64,000 nt of DNA from Syntrophus aciditrophicus SB (lineage in GTDB: Bacteria; Desulfobacterota; Syntrophia; Syntrophales; Syntrophaceae). The notes beneath the pieces are model-generated. The model did no database searches. It was not told where the DNA came from and saw only the letters and a program-made list of their open reading frames with translations. The stretch is from NCBI RefSeq assembly GCF_000013405.1, contig NC_007759.1:620001-684000 (forward strand), written 5' to 3'. Below are positions 1 through 9,483 of the stretch, piece after piece. A program made the position numbers and the translations under genes. Each line of letters starts with the position of its first letter. The stretch's first letter is position 1.

Positions 1-1008
1 GTTTAATCCCAGGTCAGCAATAGCCCGGTCAAAGGTAGCTGATACCGAAAAAAGCCGCTTTCCTTTTCTGTCTGGAAAAATAAGATCATCGGCTTTACCT
101 TCAGGCATGGCCTCAAATAGCGCCTTGACTCCTTCAGTCATAAATACCGTTCGATCTTTTCCGGATTTTGTGTTCCTGAAGATAATGCTTCCATCTTTCA
201 GATTTATTCTCCGCCATGTCAGCCCGGCCAGCTCGCCGAACCGTGCGCCAGTATAGAGGCTGAGATATGCCAGTTCATAAAGCTGCCGGCTCTTGTTCTT
301 TAGGTAGGCAAGCAGGTCATTTGCTTCCTGTGGGGACAGAAAACGTTTCTTCTGGTTGTCGATGCGTGGGAGTTTAACGTCTCTGGTCGGGCAATCCCTC
401 TGGACGATCTTATCCTTTCGAGCGCGGTTCCATACTTGAGAGACAATGGCGAAGGCGTAATGGATAGTTCGAACGGCCTTCCCGCTATCTTCCATGTTCT
501 TCTTGATCTTCTTAAGATGAAAATCTGTAAGGTCATTGATTCTTAACTTGCCTATGAGAGGGCAAATCCATTTGTCGTAGATGAATTGTTCAACATCCTT
601 GCTTTTCTTGTGGGCCATGTCTGGGAAATAGGTGTCTTTGAAGTATTTTCCAAAGGTGATGGATTCTTTTTCCTTTTTCTCTACCTCGGCTTGCTTCGCT
701 TCTTCCTGCTTCCTTGCCTTTTCGCGCATGTCAGAAATTGTTTTCACTTCCTGATGACCCTTCGCGTTTCCCATCAGTTCAGCCCGTAAGGTTGCTGCCT
801 TTAATTCATTCCAATGTTTGCCGTCTTTTGGGTCTAGCTCTGAGGCCCAACCGACAACATGTTCATACCTTTTTCCGTGAGCCTGATAACGGATCACGTA
901 GCAGCGATCCTTTTTGTATGGTCCGCTCTCTCCCTCTCTATATTTCTTAGTGGGATGAACATAATACCGAACCCCTTTTTGTTCTGAATGTATCCACTTG
1001 ATTGCCAT
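1..1008 (-). CDS. Tyrosine-type site-specific integrase (partial, C-terminus off the window)
   Basis: This reads leftward from an ATG at 1008 preceded by AAGAGG and stays open for 336 codons to the window edge. The product is a phage or island integrase of the tyrosine recombinase family, which cuts and joins DNA at att sites. An N-terminal arm-binding-like region and a basic, charged linker (about 85-115) precede a SAM-like core-binding domain (about 118-200). The catalytic domain then shows the first catalytic Arg in TGARFGEL (R256) and the beta-hairpin Lys in TKSGKDRT (about 284). The HxxR and Tyr nucleophile motifs would lie off the left edge, so activity cannot be judged. Its start lies about 190 bases from the ssrA-like att fragment at 1194-1222, the usual int-next-to-att arrangement. 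The family call is firm. Confidence 0.93.
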   Translation of the reverse strand, partial: MAIKWIHSEQKGVRYYVHPTKKYREGESGPYKKDRCYVIRYQAHGKRYEHVVGWASELDPKDGKHWNELKAATLRAELMGNAKGHQEVKTISDMREKARKQEEAKQAEVEKKEKESITFGKYFKDTYFPDMAHKKSKDVEQFIYDKWICPLIGKLRINDLTDFHLKKIKKNMEDSGKAVRTIHYAFAIVSQVWNRARKDKIVQRDCPTRDVKLPRIDNQKKRFLSPQEANDLLAYLKNKSRQLYELAYLSLYTGARFGELAGLTWRRINLKDGSIIFRNTKSGKDRTVFMTEGVKALFEAMPEGKADDLIFPDRKGKRLFSVSATFDRAIADLGLN

Positions 1009-1037
1009 AATTTTCCTCTTTATCAGATAAGCGGTCT

Positions 1038-1079
1038 TTTACCCATTCTTTACCCATTTTTTCTGTGACAGTGGGTATT
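1038..1079. repeat. Short direct repeats upstream of the integrase, candidate arm-type sites
   Basis: Two identical 10-mers TTTACCCATT occur at 1038-1047 and 1049-1058 with an 11-bp period, about one helical turn. An inverted relative (GTGGGTATT) lies at 1071-1079. They sit between the integrase start and the att fragment. Lambda-family integrases bind short direct repeats like these with their N-terminal domain, but an operator for int autoregulation would look similar. The repeats are seen directly; the role is inferred. Confidence 0.4.
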
Positions 1080-1193
1080 TCACCAAGTTTCACAGTGAAG
1101 GGATAATATGATTAACTAATTGTAATGTCAAGGTATAAATGATTTATGGGGAAGGGTGGTGAAAGTGATGTTTATAGAATGGCATTCAGGAGG

Positions 1194-1222
1194 CCGGGGT
1201 TCGACTCCCCTCAGCTCCACCA
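1194..1222 (+). other. 3'-terminal tmRNA-like (ssrA) fragment, attachment site at the element boundary
   Basis: The stretch holds a T-arm (CGGGG, loop TTCGACT, CCCCT) followed by CAGCTCC, A and CCA, which matches the 3' end of proteobacterial tmRNA genes. No tmRNA body precedes it: the DNA upstream is integrase gene and AT-rich spacer. It is therefore a partial duplicate of the kind left when an element integrates into the 3' end of ssrA, and it marks the right border of the element. The outermost T-stem pair is C/T, so the copy is slightly degenerate. A tRNA gene end is a less likely alternative. The intact gene should lie beyond the left edge. Confidence 0.65.
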
Positions 1223-1231
1223 GAAAAATTA

Positions 1232-1270
1232 AGGGGTTATGATCACAATCATAACCCCTCTGTATTTTAA
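1232..1270 (+). terminator. Rho-independent terminator after the ssrA fragment
   Basis: A perfect 12-bp inverted repeat (AGGGGTTATGAT, loop CACA, ATCATAACCCCT) is followed by CTGTATTTT. It starts 10 bases after the CCA of the ssrA fragment and is probably the original host ssrA terminator, left on the chromosome side of the element. It could also stop transcripts leaving the element. Confidence 0.8.
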
Positions 1271-1326
1271 GAATCCTCACGAAGCTCAATGAAAAAAATC
1301 GTATCGGTTTCTTGACTTCAATCGTC

Positions 1327-2928
1327 CTACAGGTCTTTAATGTCCTTCCTGATTTTCAGCCTGCCTTCCTTGATCATAGCTGCCTTGGTGTTTTCAAGCC
1401 AAGTCATGAAATATTCATTGCGCTTCATCATGAGCAATAGCTGCTTCAGATTTTCCTTCTTGGCTTCATAATCCGTCGTATCGATTTTACTCCGTTCTTT
1501 GAATTGAATAATGGCAAAGCCGTTATTGATCTCTAATGTCTGATCGGGGAAGGGATTGCTTTCCGAAAGCTGATAAAGGGCCATGGAAAGCTGCTGGTTG
1601 GCATCCAATCCGGGAATTGCGGCGCCCGGCTTGAAGAATCCGCTTTCAGCGGGCGCAAGTTTATTCTCCTGAGCTATTCTTACCAGGGATTCCCCTTTTT
1701 TGAGACGACCGAGCGCTGCATCCGCCGCTTTTCTGCATCGATTCCGGGCTTCCATCTCCGTGTAGCGCTTTGCCACTTCCTGCTCAATATCTTTCAGTTC
1801 CGGGATATAAGAGGATTTTCTGGATCCGACCTTAATAAAGAAGTATCCCTCTTCGTCGGACAGCACCTTGCTGATTTCATCCTTTTTCAGATCCGCGACG
1901 ATTTTCGAAAAGTCGGAAACTTTACTGAACGGCTGAGGGATGTTATTCAAGGTAAAGAAATCGGTCGTGACTGTTTTCAGATTGTTTTGCGCTGCATATG
2001 AATCAAAATTTTCTTCCTGATAAATTGTGTCATGCGCTTTTTTAGCCTGTTCCGCTGCGGCAGCCATACCGGAAATCTTTGCAAGTTCGTTTATAATCCG
2101 CGGTTTTACTTCTTTCAGAGAAGGGGCTTTCCCTCCTTTTTGGGCGAATTCTGATCGGTGGCGCTCATAATAATCGACGATGTCCGACTCGGGGATGTCG
2201 GCCTTGCCTGCAAAGTCCCGTCCAGGGAAGAAAAGCGCCTTGATCTGCATCTGTTCCGGTACGCGGAATTCGTTGCCATGTTCCTTAAGATAAGTCTCCA
2301 GATCCTTCCTGGAAGGCGATATTGCGCCTTTGAAATCAGCGGGTTTAAACATCAGGTAGCTGATTTTGATCTGTTCGTTCTGGAAACTGAAAAAATCGAA
2401 GACTTCCTGGTCTGAAACTTTGACCGCCTCCTGAATCAGCTGTTCCAGTTTGGCGGCGGACAACATCCTCTGCTGCGAGGCTTCAAATTCCTCAGGAGTC
2501 ATTCTGTTCAGGCGGAGCATCTGCTGATAGATCTTCTCATTGAACGTTCCGTCCCGTTGAAATGCGGGGTATGCCATGATGAAATTCCGGACCTCGTCAT
2601 CCGTGGCGGTGAGGTTCAGTTCTCCGGCCTTCTGCATGATGATTGCCTGAGCAATGAGACTGTCCAGAGCGTTCTGCTTGAGTTCAAGCCCTTTGAGCAT
2701 TTCATCCGTCAAAGAACCGCCATACTGCCGGCGGTAGAATTCAGCGAGGTTGCTGTATTCCTTCTGCACCTCGGCCAGCGCTATTTCCTTTCCGTCGACA
2801 ATGGCGACGGTTTCGGACTTCTCTTTTCCGGTCCGCGTTCCGAAATAGAAGATGAACACAACGATGATCATTCCCAGCAGGAATTTCATCAGCCAGTTTT
2901 TGGCGTGTTTCCGCATCAGCTCAAGCAT
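1327..2928 (-). CDS. PpiD/SurA-like membrane-anchored periplasmic folding factor
   Basis: This 533-residue protein has a short basic N-terminus and one membrane segment (about residues 14-31, LMKFLLGMIIVVFIFYFGT). A large periplasmic region follows, with a SurA/PpiD-type N-terminal domain (about 36-190). Family members sit in the inner membrane and help outer-membrane and secreted proteins fold. The parvulin-like stretch (about 270-370, ending GYFFIKVGSRK) is weak and lacks an obvious catalytic core, so it may act only as a chaperone. Length fits the SurA_N-domain family of this phylum. It is divergent from mreB, with about 190 bases between the starts. The family is well supported; isomerase activity is uncertain. 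Confidence 0.85.
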   Translation of the reverse strand: MLELMRKHAKNWLMKFLLGMIIVVFIFYFGTRTGKEKSETVAIVDGKEIALAEVQKEYSNLAEFYRRQYGGSLTDEMLKGLELKQNALDSLIAQAIIMQKAGELNLTATDDEVRNFIMAYPAFQRDGTFNEKIYQQMLRLNRMTPEEFEASQQRMLSAAKLEQLIQEAVKVSDQEVFDFFSFQNEQIKISYLMFKPADFKGAISPSRKDLETYLKEHGNEFRVPEQMQIKALFFPGRDFAGKADIPESDIVDYYERHRSEFAQKGGKAPSLKEVKPRIINELAKISGMAAAAEQAKKAHDTIYQEENFDSYAAQNNLKTVTTDFFTLNNIPQPFSKVSDFSKIVADLKKDEISKVLSDEEGYFFIKVGSRKSSYIPELKDIEQEVAKRYTEMEARNRCRKAADAALGRLKKGESLVRIAQENKLAPAESGFFKPGAAIPGLDANQQLSMALYQLSESNPFPDQTLEINNGFAIIQFKERSKIDTTDYEAKKENLKQLLLMMKRNEYFMTWLENTKAAMIKEGRLKIRKDIKDL

Positions 2929-3094
2929 CGCTTACTCCCATGGTTTGCGTTAATCTGTGACGCTTGTTGATATTATAGTCACCTGTAAAAAGCAATGATA
3001 TTTTGGAAAAATGGATTGATTAGGGTCATTAAATAGGATATAGGGAACAACCTGCGACTAGGGGCGCAAGTTCCGGCAGTCAGGTATTTCATAA

Positions 3095-4153
<1,059 letters not shown>

Positions 4154-4332
4154 GTCTGAGATGGGCTTCAATCTGAATATCACTGCTTAAATGGGATGTT
4201 CTGCTTTCGCTGCGGCCGGGTAGATCCGGATTTCATAATTCGTGTCACGGCAGATGGACAGCGGAAAAAGCTTTCTTTCGTTTATCAAGAGCTTCAATCA
4301 TCTCTTTCCATCCCAAAGAGACGGAACATAGC

Positions 4333-5166
4333 ATGCTGTTTCTCAAGAAACATCGATCCGCGATTTTAGCAACGATCATGGTTGTTATTTCTCTGATCAT
4401 GCTTTCTTACAATATAGTCAATCCTTCCGCGGAAAACGGTTTCATACGAAAGCTCGTCCTGGAGCTGGCTGTGCCGATTGAAAACATCGTCAATGCCCCC
4501 GTCAGGGCTCTTAACAACATATGGAAGCGATATCTGTTTCTCGTTGGACTGGAAAATGAAAACAGACGTCTTCTCAGGCAGAACGCCTTGCTGACGCAGC
4601 AGTTGATTCAGCATCAGGAAGGATATCTTGAAGGGCTCCGGCTTAAAAAACTGCTTTCTCTGAAAAACCAGGTCTCATATAAGGCGGTTGCGGCTTCGGT
4701 GACCGGCCGAAACAGGAAATCTCTCCACCAGACGGTCATGATCAACAAAGGAAGCGCTCAGGGTATCAAAGCGGGAATGCCCGTCGTTGCCGACAGTGGC
4801 GTGGTGGGGCGGATCATAGAGACCTCCTGGCATGTATCGCGGGTTCTGTTGCTGATTGATGAAAACAGTAATGTGGATTCGCTCGTTCAGCGAGGTCGAG
4901 TTCAGGGGATTCTTCAGGGAAATTCGCAGGGATGCTGCGTGCTTAAATACGTCCCTAAAATGGAGGAAGTCCATGTGGGCGATGCTGTCATTACCTCCGG
5001 AATTTGCGGCGTATTTCCGAAATCATGGCTGTTGGGAACGGTTTCCAGGGTAACCAGGGGAGGAGACGGTCTGTTCCAGAAAGTTGAGGTGGTTCCTTCA
5101 GTTGATTTTTCGAAACTGGAGGAAGTGCTCGTTTTGATGCCACAGGAAAAAGGTGCGAGAGAGTGA
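4333..5166 (+). CDS. mreC: Rod shape-determining protein MreC
   Basis: This 277-residue bitopic protein has one membrane segment near residues 11-28, a heptad-rich coiled coil (about 60-95) and the periplasmic beta-domain pair typical of MreC (for example INKGSAQGIKAGMPVV and ITSGICGVFPK). MreC links MreB to the periplasmic side of the elongasome and activates PBP2. It follows mreB after 179 bases and its stop overlaps the GTG start of mreD by four bases, so the two are translationally coupled. Confidence 0.96.
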   Translation: MLFLKKHRSAILATIMVVISLIMLSYNIVNPSAENGFIRKLVLELAVPIENIVNAPVRALNNIWKRYLFLVGLENENRRLLRQNALLTQQLIQHQEGYLEGLRLKKLLSLKNQVSYKAVAASVTGRNRKSLHQTVMINKGSAQGIKAGMPVVADSGVVGRIIETSWHVSRVLLLIDENSNVDSLVQRGRVQGILQGNSQGCCVLKYVPKMEEVHVGDAVITSGICGVFPKSWLLGTVSRVTRGGDGLFQKVEVVPSVDFSKLEEVLVLMPQEKGARE

Positions 5167-5684
5167 TCTACTTCCTTCTTTTGCCCATCTTTTCGTTCCT
5201 CTTTGTCGTTTTCCAAACAACAGTTTTCGAACTTCTTTTCTTCAACAGGGTCTGTGTTGAGATTACTCTTATTCTGGTAATATATGCAGGATTTCATATG
5301 GATGTTCTGAAAGGAGGACTGTTGAGTTTTTCCTTGGGGTTTTTCCTGGACATAATCATGGGGACCGTGATGGGGCTTTATGTCGTACTCTACCTGTCTG
5401 TTTTTTTTCTCTCGATGCTGGTTTCACTCAGGGTGTATGCCGAAAAAACGTTTTTCATCATGTCTTACGTATTTGTCTGCGCTCTTTTAGAATGCTGGAT
5501 TGTTCTGATGTTTTATAAATATATTAGGGATCTTGATTTATTTCATAAATTTATCAGCGTTTTTCTTCCGCAGGTGTTGGTGGTCAGCCTTATAAGTCCG
5601 GCATGTTTTAACACCTTCAGACGCTTTGGAGACTTATTGAATGTTGGGGCTGAAAGGTCGGATAAAAGGGCACGAAACCGCTGA
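5163..5684 (+). CDS. mreD: Rod shape-determining protein MreD
   Basis: This 173-residue, very hydrophobic protein has about five membrane segments, as in the MreD family, and works with MreC in the elongation complex. It starts with GTG at 5163, overlapping the mreC stop (GTGA). Its 3' end overlaps the mrdA start at 5641 by 44 bases. Sequence conservation in MreD is low, so the call rests on topology, size and its place between mreC and mrdA. Confidence 0.92.
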   Translation: MIYFLLLPIFSFLFVVFQTTVFELLFFNRVCVEITLILVIYAGFHMDVLKGGLLSFSLGFFLDIIMGTVMGLYVVLYLSVFFLSMLVSLRVYAEKTFFIMSYVFVCALLECWIVLMFYKYIRDLDLFHKFISVFLPQVLVVSLISPACFNTFRRFGDLLNVGAERSDKRARNR

Positions 5685-7533
5685 TTACCGGCAGCGGTTC
5701 AAGATTGCTTTTGCAGTCGTTCTGGTTGCTCTGTCCCTGCTTCTTGTGAGACTGTGGTACCTTCAGGTGATCAAGGGACCTGAGCTCCGGCAGCGTTCTG
5801 AAAACAACAGTGTTCGTCTCCGGAAGATCAATTCTTTACGGGGTATGATTCTGGACACCTCCGGGAATATCCTTGTGGACAACCAGACCTCCTTTGATCT
5901 GATTTTTATTCCCAATCGTCCGGAAGATAAAAAATATGCGGGTCCGGCATTGTCCGCCCTTTATGCGTCAAGATCCTGGGAGCTGCCGGAAGGGCTATCC
6001 ATGATAGAAAAGGCCCATCCTTTCATCCCTTCGAAAATTGATAAAAATATCAGTCGGGAAAAACTGGCGATGATAGAAACCCACACTCTTGAACTACCAG
6101 GTGTGGCGGTTGAGGTTGTACCGATTCGTAAATATCTGGCCGGTGAGATGATTGCCCATATTGTGGGATATGTCAATGAGGTCAGTCAGGAAGAACTGGA
6201 AAAATCAAACGGAATGTACAGCCCCGGCGATATGGTTGGCAAGTACGGCATTGAAAAATATTACGATGCCTATCTCCGGGGAAAAAATGGGGCAGAGCAG
6301 GTTGAAGTGAACGCTCTTGGAAAAGCTGTCCGGGTTCTCGGAAAAATTGATCCCACTCCAGGTTATAATCTTGTTTTGACGATTGACGCCAACCTCCAGA
6401 AGGTTGCCTGGGAGGCCATGAAAGGTAAATCGGGTGCGGTAGTGGCCATGGACCCCCGGGACGGTTCCATTTACGCAATGGTCAGCTCCCCCGGATTTGA
6501 TCCCAATCTGTTTAATGGGGGGATTTCAACAGCCAATTGGAACGCTCTTGCTCGAGATCCGAATCACCCGATGGAACAGCGGGCGATTTCAGGACAGTAT
6601 CCGCCCGGTTCGACTTACAAATTAATGGTGGCCGCCGCGGCTCTGGAAGAGGGGCTGATATCGCCTTCTACATCTTTTCTGTGCACCGGTTCTTTTGAAC
6701 TGGGAAACCGGTCTTATCGCTGCTGGCAGAAACATGGACATGGTATGGTCAATCTCCATCGGGCTATCGTTGAATCCTGCGATGTTTATTTTTACAGGAT
6801 CGGGAAAATGCTCGGAGTGGATACAATTGCCTGGTATGCGAAAAAATTCGGTTTCGGCGCCTTGACAGGTGTTGATCTGCCCCGGGAAAAGGCAGGGATG
6901 ATCCCCACCAAAGAATGGAAAATGACAAAATTCAAAAAACCCTGGATGATGGGAGAAACCATCTCAGCGTCGATCGGCCAGGGGTTCAATACGGTCACTC
7001 CCCTGCAATTGGCCAGCGCATACAGTGCCATGGCCAATGGTGGAACCCTCTATCGTCCACACATTGTCAAGAGAATCGAATCGCCCGATGGTCGGATAGT
7101 AAAGGTAATGAAACCGGAAAAGAAAGGCTCTCTGCCGGTCAGCCTGCAAACCCTGGAGTCGCTTAAAGGTGGATTATGGGGGGTTGTCAATGAGAAAAAC
7201 GGCACCGGAGGTGCTTTACGGCGTCCGGAGCAGGATGTCTGCGGCAAGACGGGGACTTCCCAGGTCATCGGTCTGCCTGCCGGCGAGAAATCGCGGCGTT
7301 CCCTGCAATCGATCAGAAAGTATCAGGATCATGCCCTGTTTACCTGTTTTGCTCCATGCCGGAATCCGGAGATCGTCGTGGCGGTGATTGTCGAACATGG
7401 CGGTCATGGAGGTTCGGCAGCGGCGCCCGTTGCCCGGAAGATATTGGATGCTTACTATGACAGCAAGAAATATGGCGGCAGCATTCCTGAAAAGAAAACG
7501 GACAATGAGGGGCATCCTGCAAAACAACCGTAA
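5641..7533 (+). CDS. mrdA: Penicillin-binding protein 2, elongation transpeptidase
   Basis: A class B PBP of 630 residues that cross-links peptidoglycan during cell elongation in partnership with RodA. It has an N-terminal anchor (about 18-38), a PBP dimerisation domain (about 60-220) and a transpeptidase domain with the nucleophile motif STYK (S324), an SCD motif in the SxN position (VESCDVYFY) and the KTG box (K536). Other conserved patches such as SIGQGFNTVTPLQLA are intact. The start ATG at 5641 overlaps mreD, consistent with coupled translation. rodA follows after 83 bases. Confidence 0.97.
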   Translation: MLGLKGRIKGHETADYRQRFKIAFAVVLVALSLLLVRLWYLQVIKGPELRQRSENNSVRLRKINSLRGMILDTSGNILVDNQTSFDLIFIPNRPEDKKYAGPALSALYASRSWELPEGLSMIEKAHPFIPSKIDKNISREKLAMIETHTLELPGVAVEVVPIRKYLAGEMIAHIVGYVNEVSQEELEKSNGMYSPGDMVGKYGIEKYYDAYLRGKNGAEQVEVNALGKAVRVLGKIDPTPGYNLVLTIDANLQKVAWEAMKGKSGAVVAMDPRDGSIYAMVSSPGFDPNLFNGGISTANWNALARDPNHPMEQRAISGQYPPGSTYKLMVAAAALEEGLISPSTSFLCTGSFELGNRSYRCWQKHGHGMVNLHRAIVESCDVYFYRIGKMLGVDTIAWYAKKFGFGALTGVDLPREKAGMIPTKEWKMTKFKKPWMMGETISASIGQGFNTVTPLQLASAYSAMANGGTLYRPHIVKRIESPDGRIVKVMKPEKKGSLPVSLQTLESLKGGLWGVVNEKNGTGGALRRPEQDVCGKTGTSQVIGLPAGEKSRRSLQSIRKYQDHALFTCFAPCRNPEIVVAVIVEHGGHGGSAAAPVARKILDAYYDSKKYGGSIPEKKTDNEGHPAKQP

Positions 7534-7616
7534 AAAGGGATGAGGGCAGGATTGAAAAAGATGAAATCGCGAAATAATAAAAATATCGGCAAATTGAATT
7601 TTTCAGTGGGCGCGGC

Positions 7617-8726
7617 ATGAGGTTTGACCGTCGACTGATCTTTAATTTTGACTGGACCCTGCTTATCCTTGTACTGACGATCTGTGCGGTAGGGGTTTTA
7701 AACATCTACAGTGCCGGTTACAGCTTTTCCGGCACCAAGGCAAATCCCTTCTATATCAAGCAGTTACAGTGGATACTGATTGGTCTTTTCTGCATGAGTA
7801 TCGTGTTTTGCCTTGATTACCGATTGATCAGTCAATATGCTTACATTCTGCATGGCGTGGCGGTTTTATTTCTGATCATCGTCTTTTTTCACGGGTATGC
7901 AACACATGGGTCGCAACGCTGGATTTCCCTGGGGAATTTTTCTTTTCAGCCTTCTGAACTGGTCAAATTAACTATTATACTGGCGCTTGCAAAATATTTC
8001 GATGATCATAAGCTTACCTCAGGTTATCGCCTGAGGGAGCTGCTGATTCCCTTCCTGTTTCTTCTGGTTCCCTTTATCCTGATTCTGAAGCAGCCCGATC
8101 TGGGAACCGCACTGGTCCTTCTTATTGTTTTCGCCTCCATGATCCTGTTTGTGGGAATCCGGTGGAAATCGCTGGCCTGCGTAATTTCGCTGGTTGTTTC
8201 CATGACGCCTGTCAGCTGGTATTTTCTGAAAGAATATCAAAGAGAAAGAGTTCTAACTTTTTTGAATCCCGAACGCGATCCCCTGGGATCCGGATATCAT
8301 ATCATCCAGTCCATGATCGCAGTTGGCTCGGGGGGGATTCTTGGCAAAGGATACCTGAAAGGAACTCAGACGCAGCTGCAGTTTCTTCCGGAACAACAGA
8401 CGGATTTTGTTTTTTCTGTATTTGCCGAAGAGTGGGGATTCCTGGGAGGGGGGATGGTGATCGTCCTTTTTATGTCTCTGATTCTCTGGAGTCTGAAAAT
8501 CGCTCTCCATTCACGGGATTTTCTGGGAACATTGATTGCGTACGGACTGGCGGTCCTGTTTTTTTGGGAAGTCTTAATCAATATCGGAATGGTTCTTGGG
8601 ATGATGCCCGTTGTAGGCATTCCCCTGCCTTTCTTGAGTTACGGCGGCTCAGCCATTGTTTCATTGCTGATCTGTGTAGGATTGCTTTTAAATGTCAGTA
8701 TGAGAAGGTATATTCTGCAGCCCTGA
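7617..8726 (+). CDS. rodA: RodA, SEDS-family peptidoglycan glycosyltransferase
   Basis: This 369-residue polytopic membrane protein has around ten membrane segments and polymerises lipid II into glycan strands with PBP2. SEDS hallmarks are visible: FQPSELVKL, the ILKQPDLGTAL motif, GSGGILGKGYLKGTQTQ, FVFSVFAEEWGF and the C-terminal IPLPFLSYGGSA. It is the last gene of the mre operon. Length and motifs are those of RodA rather than of the second SEDS protein at 58215-59387, which lies in the division cluster. Confidence 0.97.
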   Translation: MRFDRRLIFNFDWTLLILVLTICAVGVLNIYSAGYSFSGTKANPFYIKQLQWILIGLFCMSIVFCLDYRLISQYAYILHGVAVLFLIIVFFHGYATHGSQRWISLGNFSFQPSELVKLTIILALAKYFDDHKLTSGYRLRELLIPFLFLLVPFILILKQPDLGTALVLLIVFASMILFVGIRWKSLACVISLVVSMTPVSWYFLKEYQRERVLTFLNPERDPLGSGYHIIQSMIAVGSGGILGKGYLKGTQTQLQFLPEQQTDFVFSVFAEEWGFLGGGMVIVLFMSLILWSLKIALHSRDFLGTLIAYGLAVLFFWEVLINIGMVLGMMPVVGIPLPFLSYGGSAIVSLLICVGLLLNVSMRRYILQP

Positions 8727-8786
8727 GATATGCAAACGGAAAAGAATGAAGCTGACATGAAGAACGTAATTTCCATCCAAAAGTTC

Positions 8787-8990
8787 TTGACAATCACTTT
8801 GAGTTATGATTAATGCAAGCTCGCCTGTTGGTTGATAATATTTGGAGCTTAATAAAGGACGTGAATCCCGTGTTTTGCTATGTTGGGCGGTTTGTGGACA
8901 GTGCTGATGAGATTTGCAAGGGGACGGTTGAGCTTATAAGTCACAGCCGGGTGGGTATGGTTTAATATCCATCCGGCTGTTTTGTTTTTA
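8787..8990 (+). ncRNA. Candidate small RNA or structured leader before the ATP synthase operon
   Basis: The 325 bases between rodA and atpF' contain no gene. A perfect TTGACA at 8787-8792 is followed by an AT-rich stretch, although the -10 element is poor. About 130 transcribed bases (around 8820-8943) then end in a strong terminator at 8944-8988. Complementary segments can pair over a long distance, for example GAGCTTAA near 8845 with TTGAGCTT near 8928 if G-U pairs are allowed. This is compatible with an independent small RNA (a 6S-like RNA is one thought, not shown), an attenuating leader for the atp operon, or simply the 3' end of the rodA transcript. Confidence 0.3.
8944..8988 (+). terminator. 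Strong Rho-independent terminator between rodA and the atp operon
   Basis: A long hairpin (CAGCCGG, G-T, TGG, G-T, TAT, loop GGTTTA, and the matching right arm ending CCGGCTG at 8979) is followed by TTTTGTTTTT. It separates the rod-shape operon or a small RNA from atpF', whose start lies about 63 bases downstream. Confidence 0.9.
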
Positions 8991-9051
8991 AGTGCCTGTT
9001 AAGGCAGTAAAGCTGAAGAGAGTTGAATTATCAAACGGAGAGGGATGGGTC

Positions 9052-9483
9052 ATGACAATCGGTCTTGATTATACTTTTTGGATACAGGTCGTTAATTTCC
9101 TTTTCTTGATTTTTGTTCTGAATGTGCTCCTTTACAAACCCGTTATGGGAATGCTTCAGAAGCGGAAGGCGCAGATTGAAGCATCGGAGCAGGAAATCAA
9201 AGAGCTGAACCTGACCATAGCGCAGAAGGAAGCTCGGTATGAGGAGGAGCTGAGGCTTGCCAAAAGCAGTGCTCTTGAGCAGAAGAAGGAAATCGTTCAG
9301 GAAGGTGCGGATGCTGCAAAGGCCATTCTTGATACGGCACGTCAGGAAGCGCCTCGGATGGTAGAACAGTTTCAGGAGAAAGTCGCCAAAGACGTCGCTG
9401 AAGCGAAGCGCGTGCTGCATGAGCAGTCGGAAAAGTTGGCAATGGAGATTGCTGAAAAAGTGATGGGAAGGAGTATCCGATGA
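9052..9483 (+). CDS. atpF': F1Fo ATP synthase subunit b'
   Basis: This 143-residue peripheral stalk subunit has one N-terminal membrane segment (about 12-28, VVNFLFLIFVLNVLLYKP) and a long charged coiled coil to the end. It dimerises with the b subunit encoded next and holds F1 against rotation. The ATG at 9052 is chosen because a GGAGAGGG ribosome site precedes it and the membrane segment then sits where the family expects it. The frame is open 20 codons further upstream (GTG at 8992) but those residues are not b-like and start almost on the terminator. It overlaps atpF by four bases. Confidence 0.93.
   Translation: MTIGLDYTFWIQVVNFLFLIFVLNVLLYKPVMGMLQKRKAQIEASEQEIKELNLTIAQKEARYEEELRLAKSSALEQKKEIVQEGADAAKAILDTARQEAPRMVEQFQEKVAKDVAEAKRVLHEQSEKLAMEIAEKVMGRSIR

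Noticed and set aside
300-536. 78-codon minus-strand frame inside the integrase region
   Set aside because: It is another frame of the integrase gene, whose true frame is open from 1008 to the window edge and encodes the catalytic motifs.
1194-1222. Complete tRNA or tmRNA gene at the att site
   Set aside because: No D-arm, anticodon arm or 5' acceptor strand (GGAGCTG-like) precedes the T-arm; only the 3' end is present.
8787-8990. Naming the rodA-atpF' gap as 6S RNA
   Set aside because: The length is plausible, but the characteristic central bubble and closing stem could not be established by eye, so only a candidate RNA is reported.
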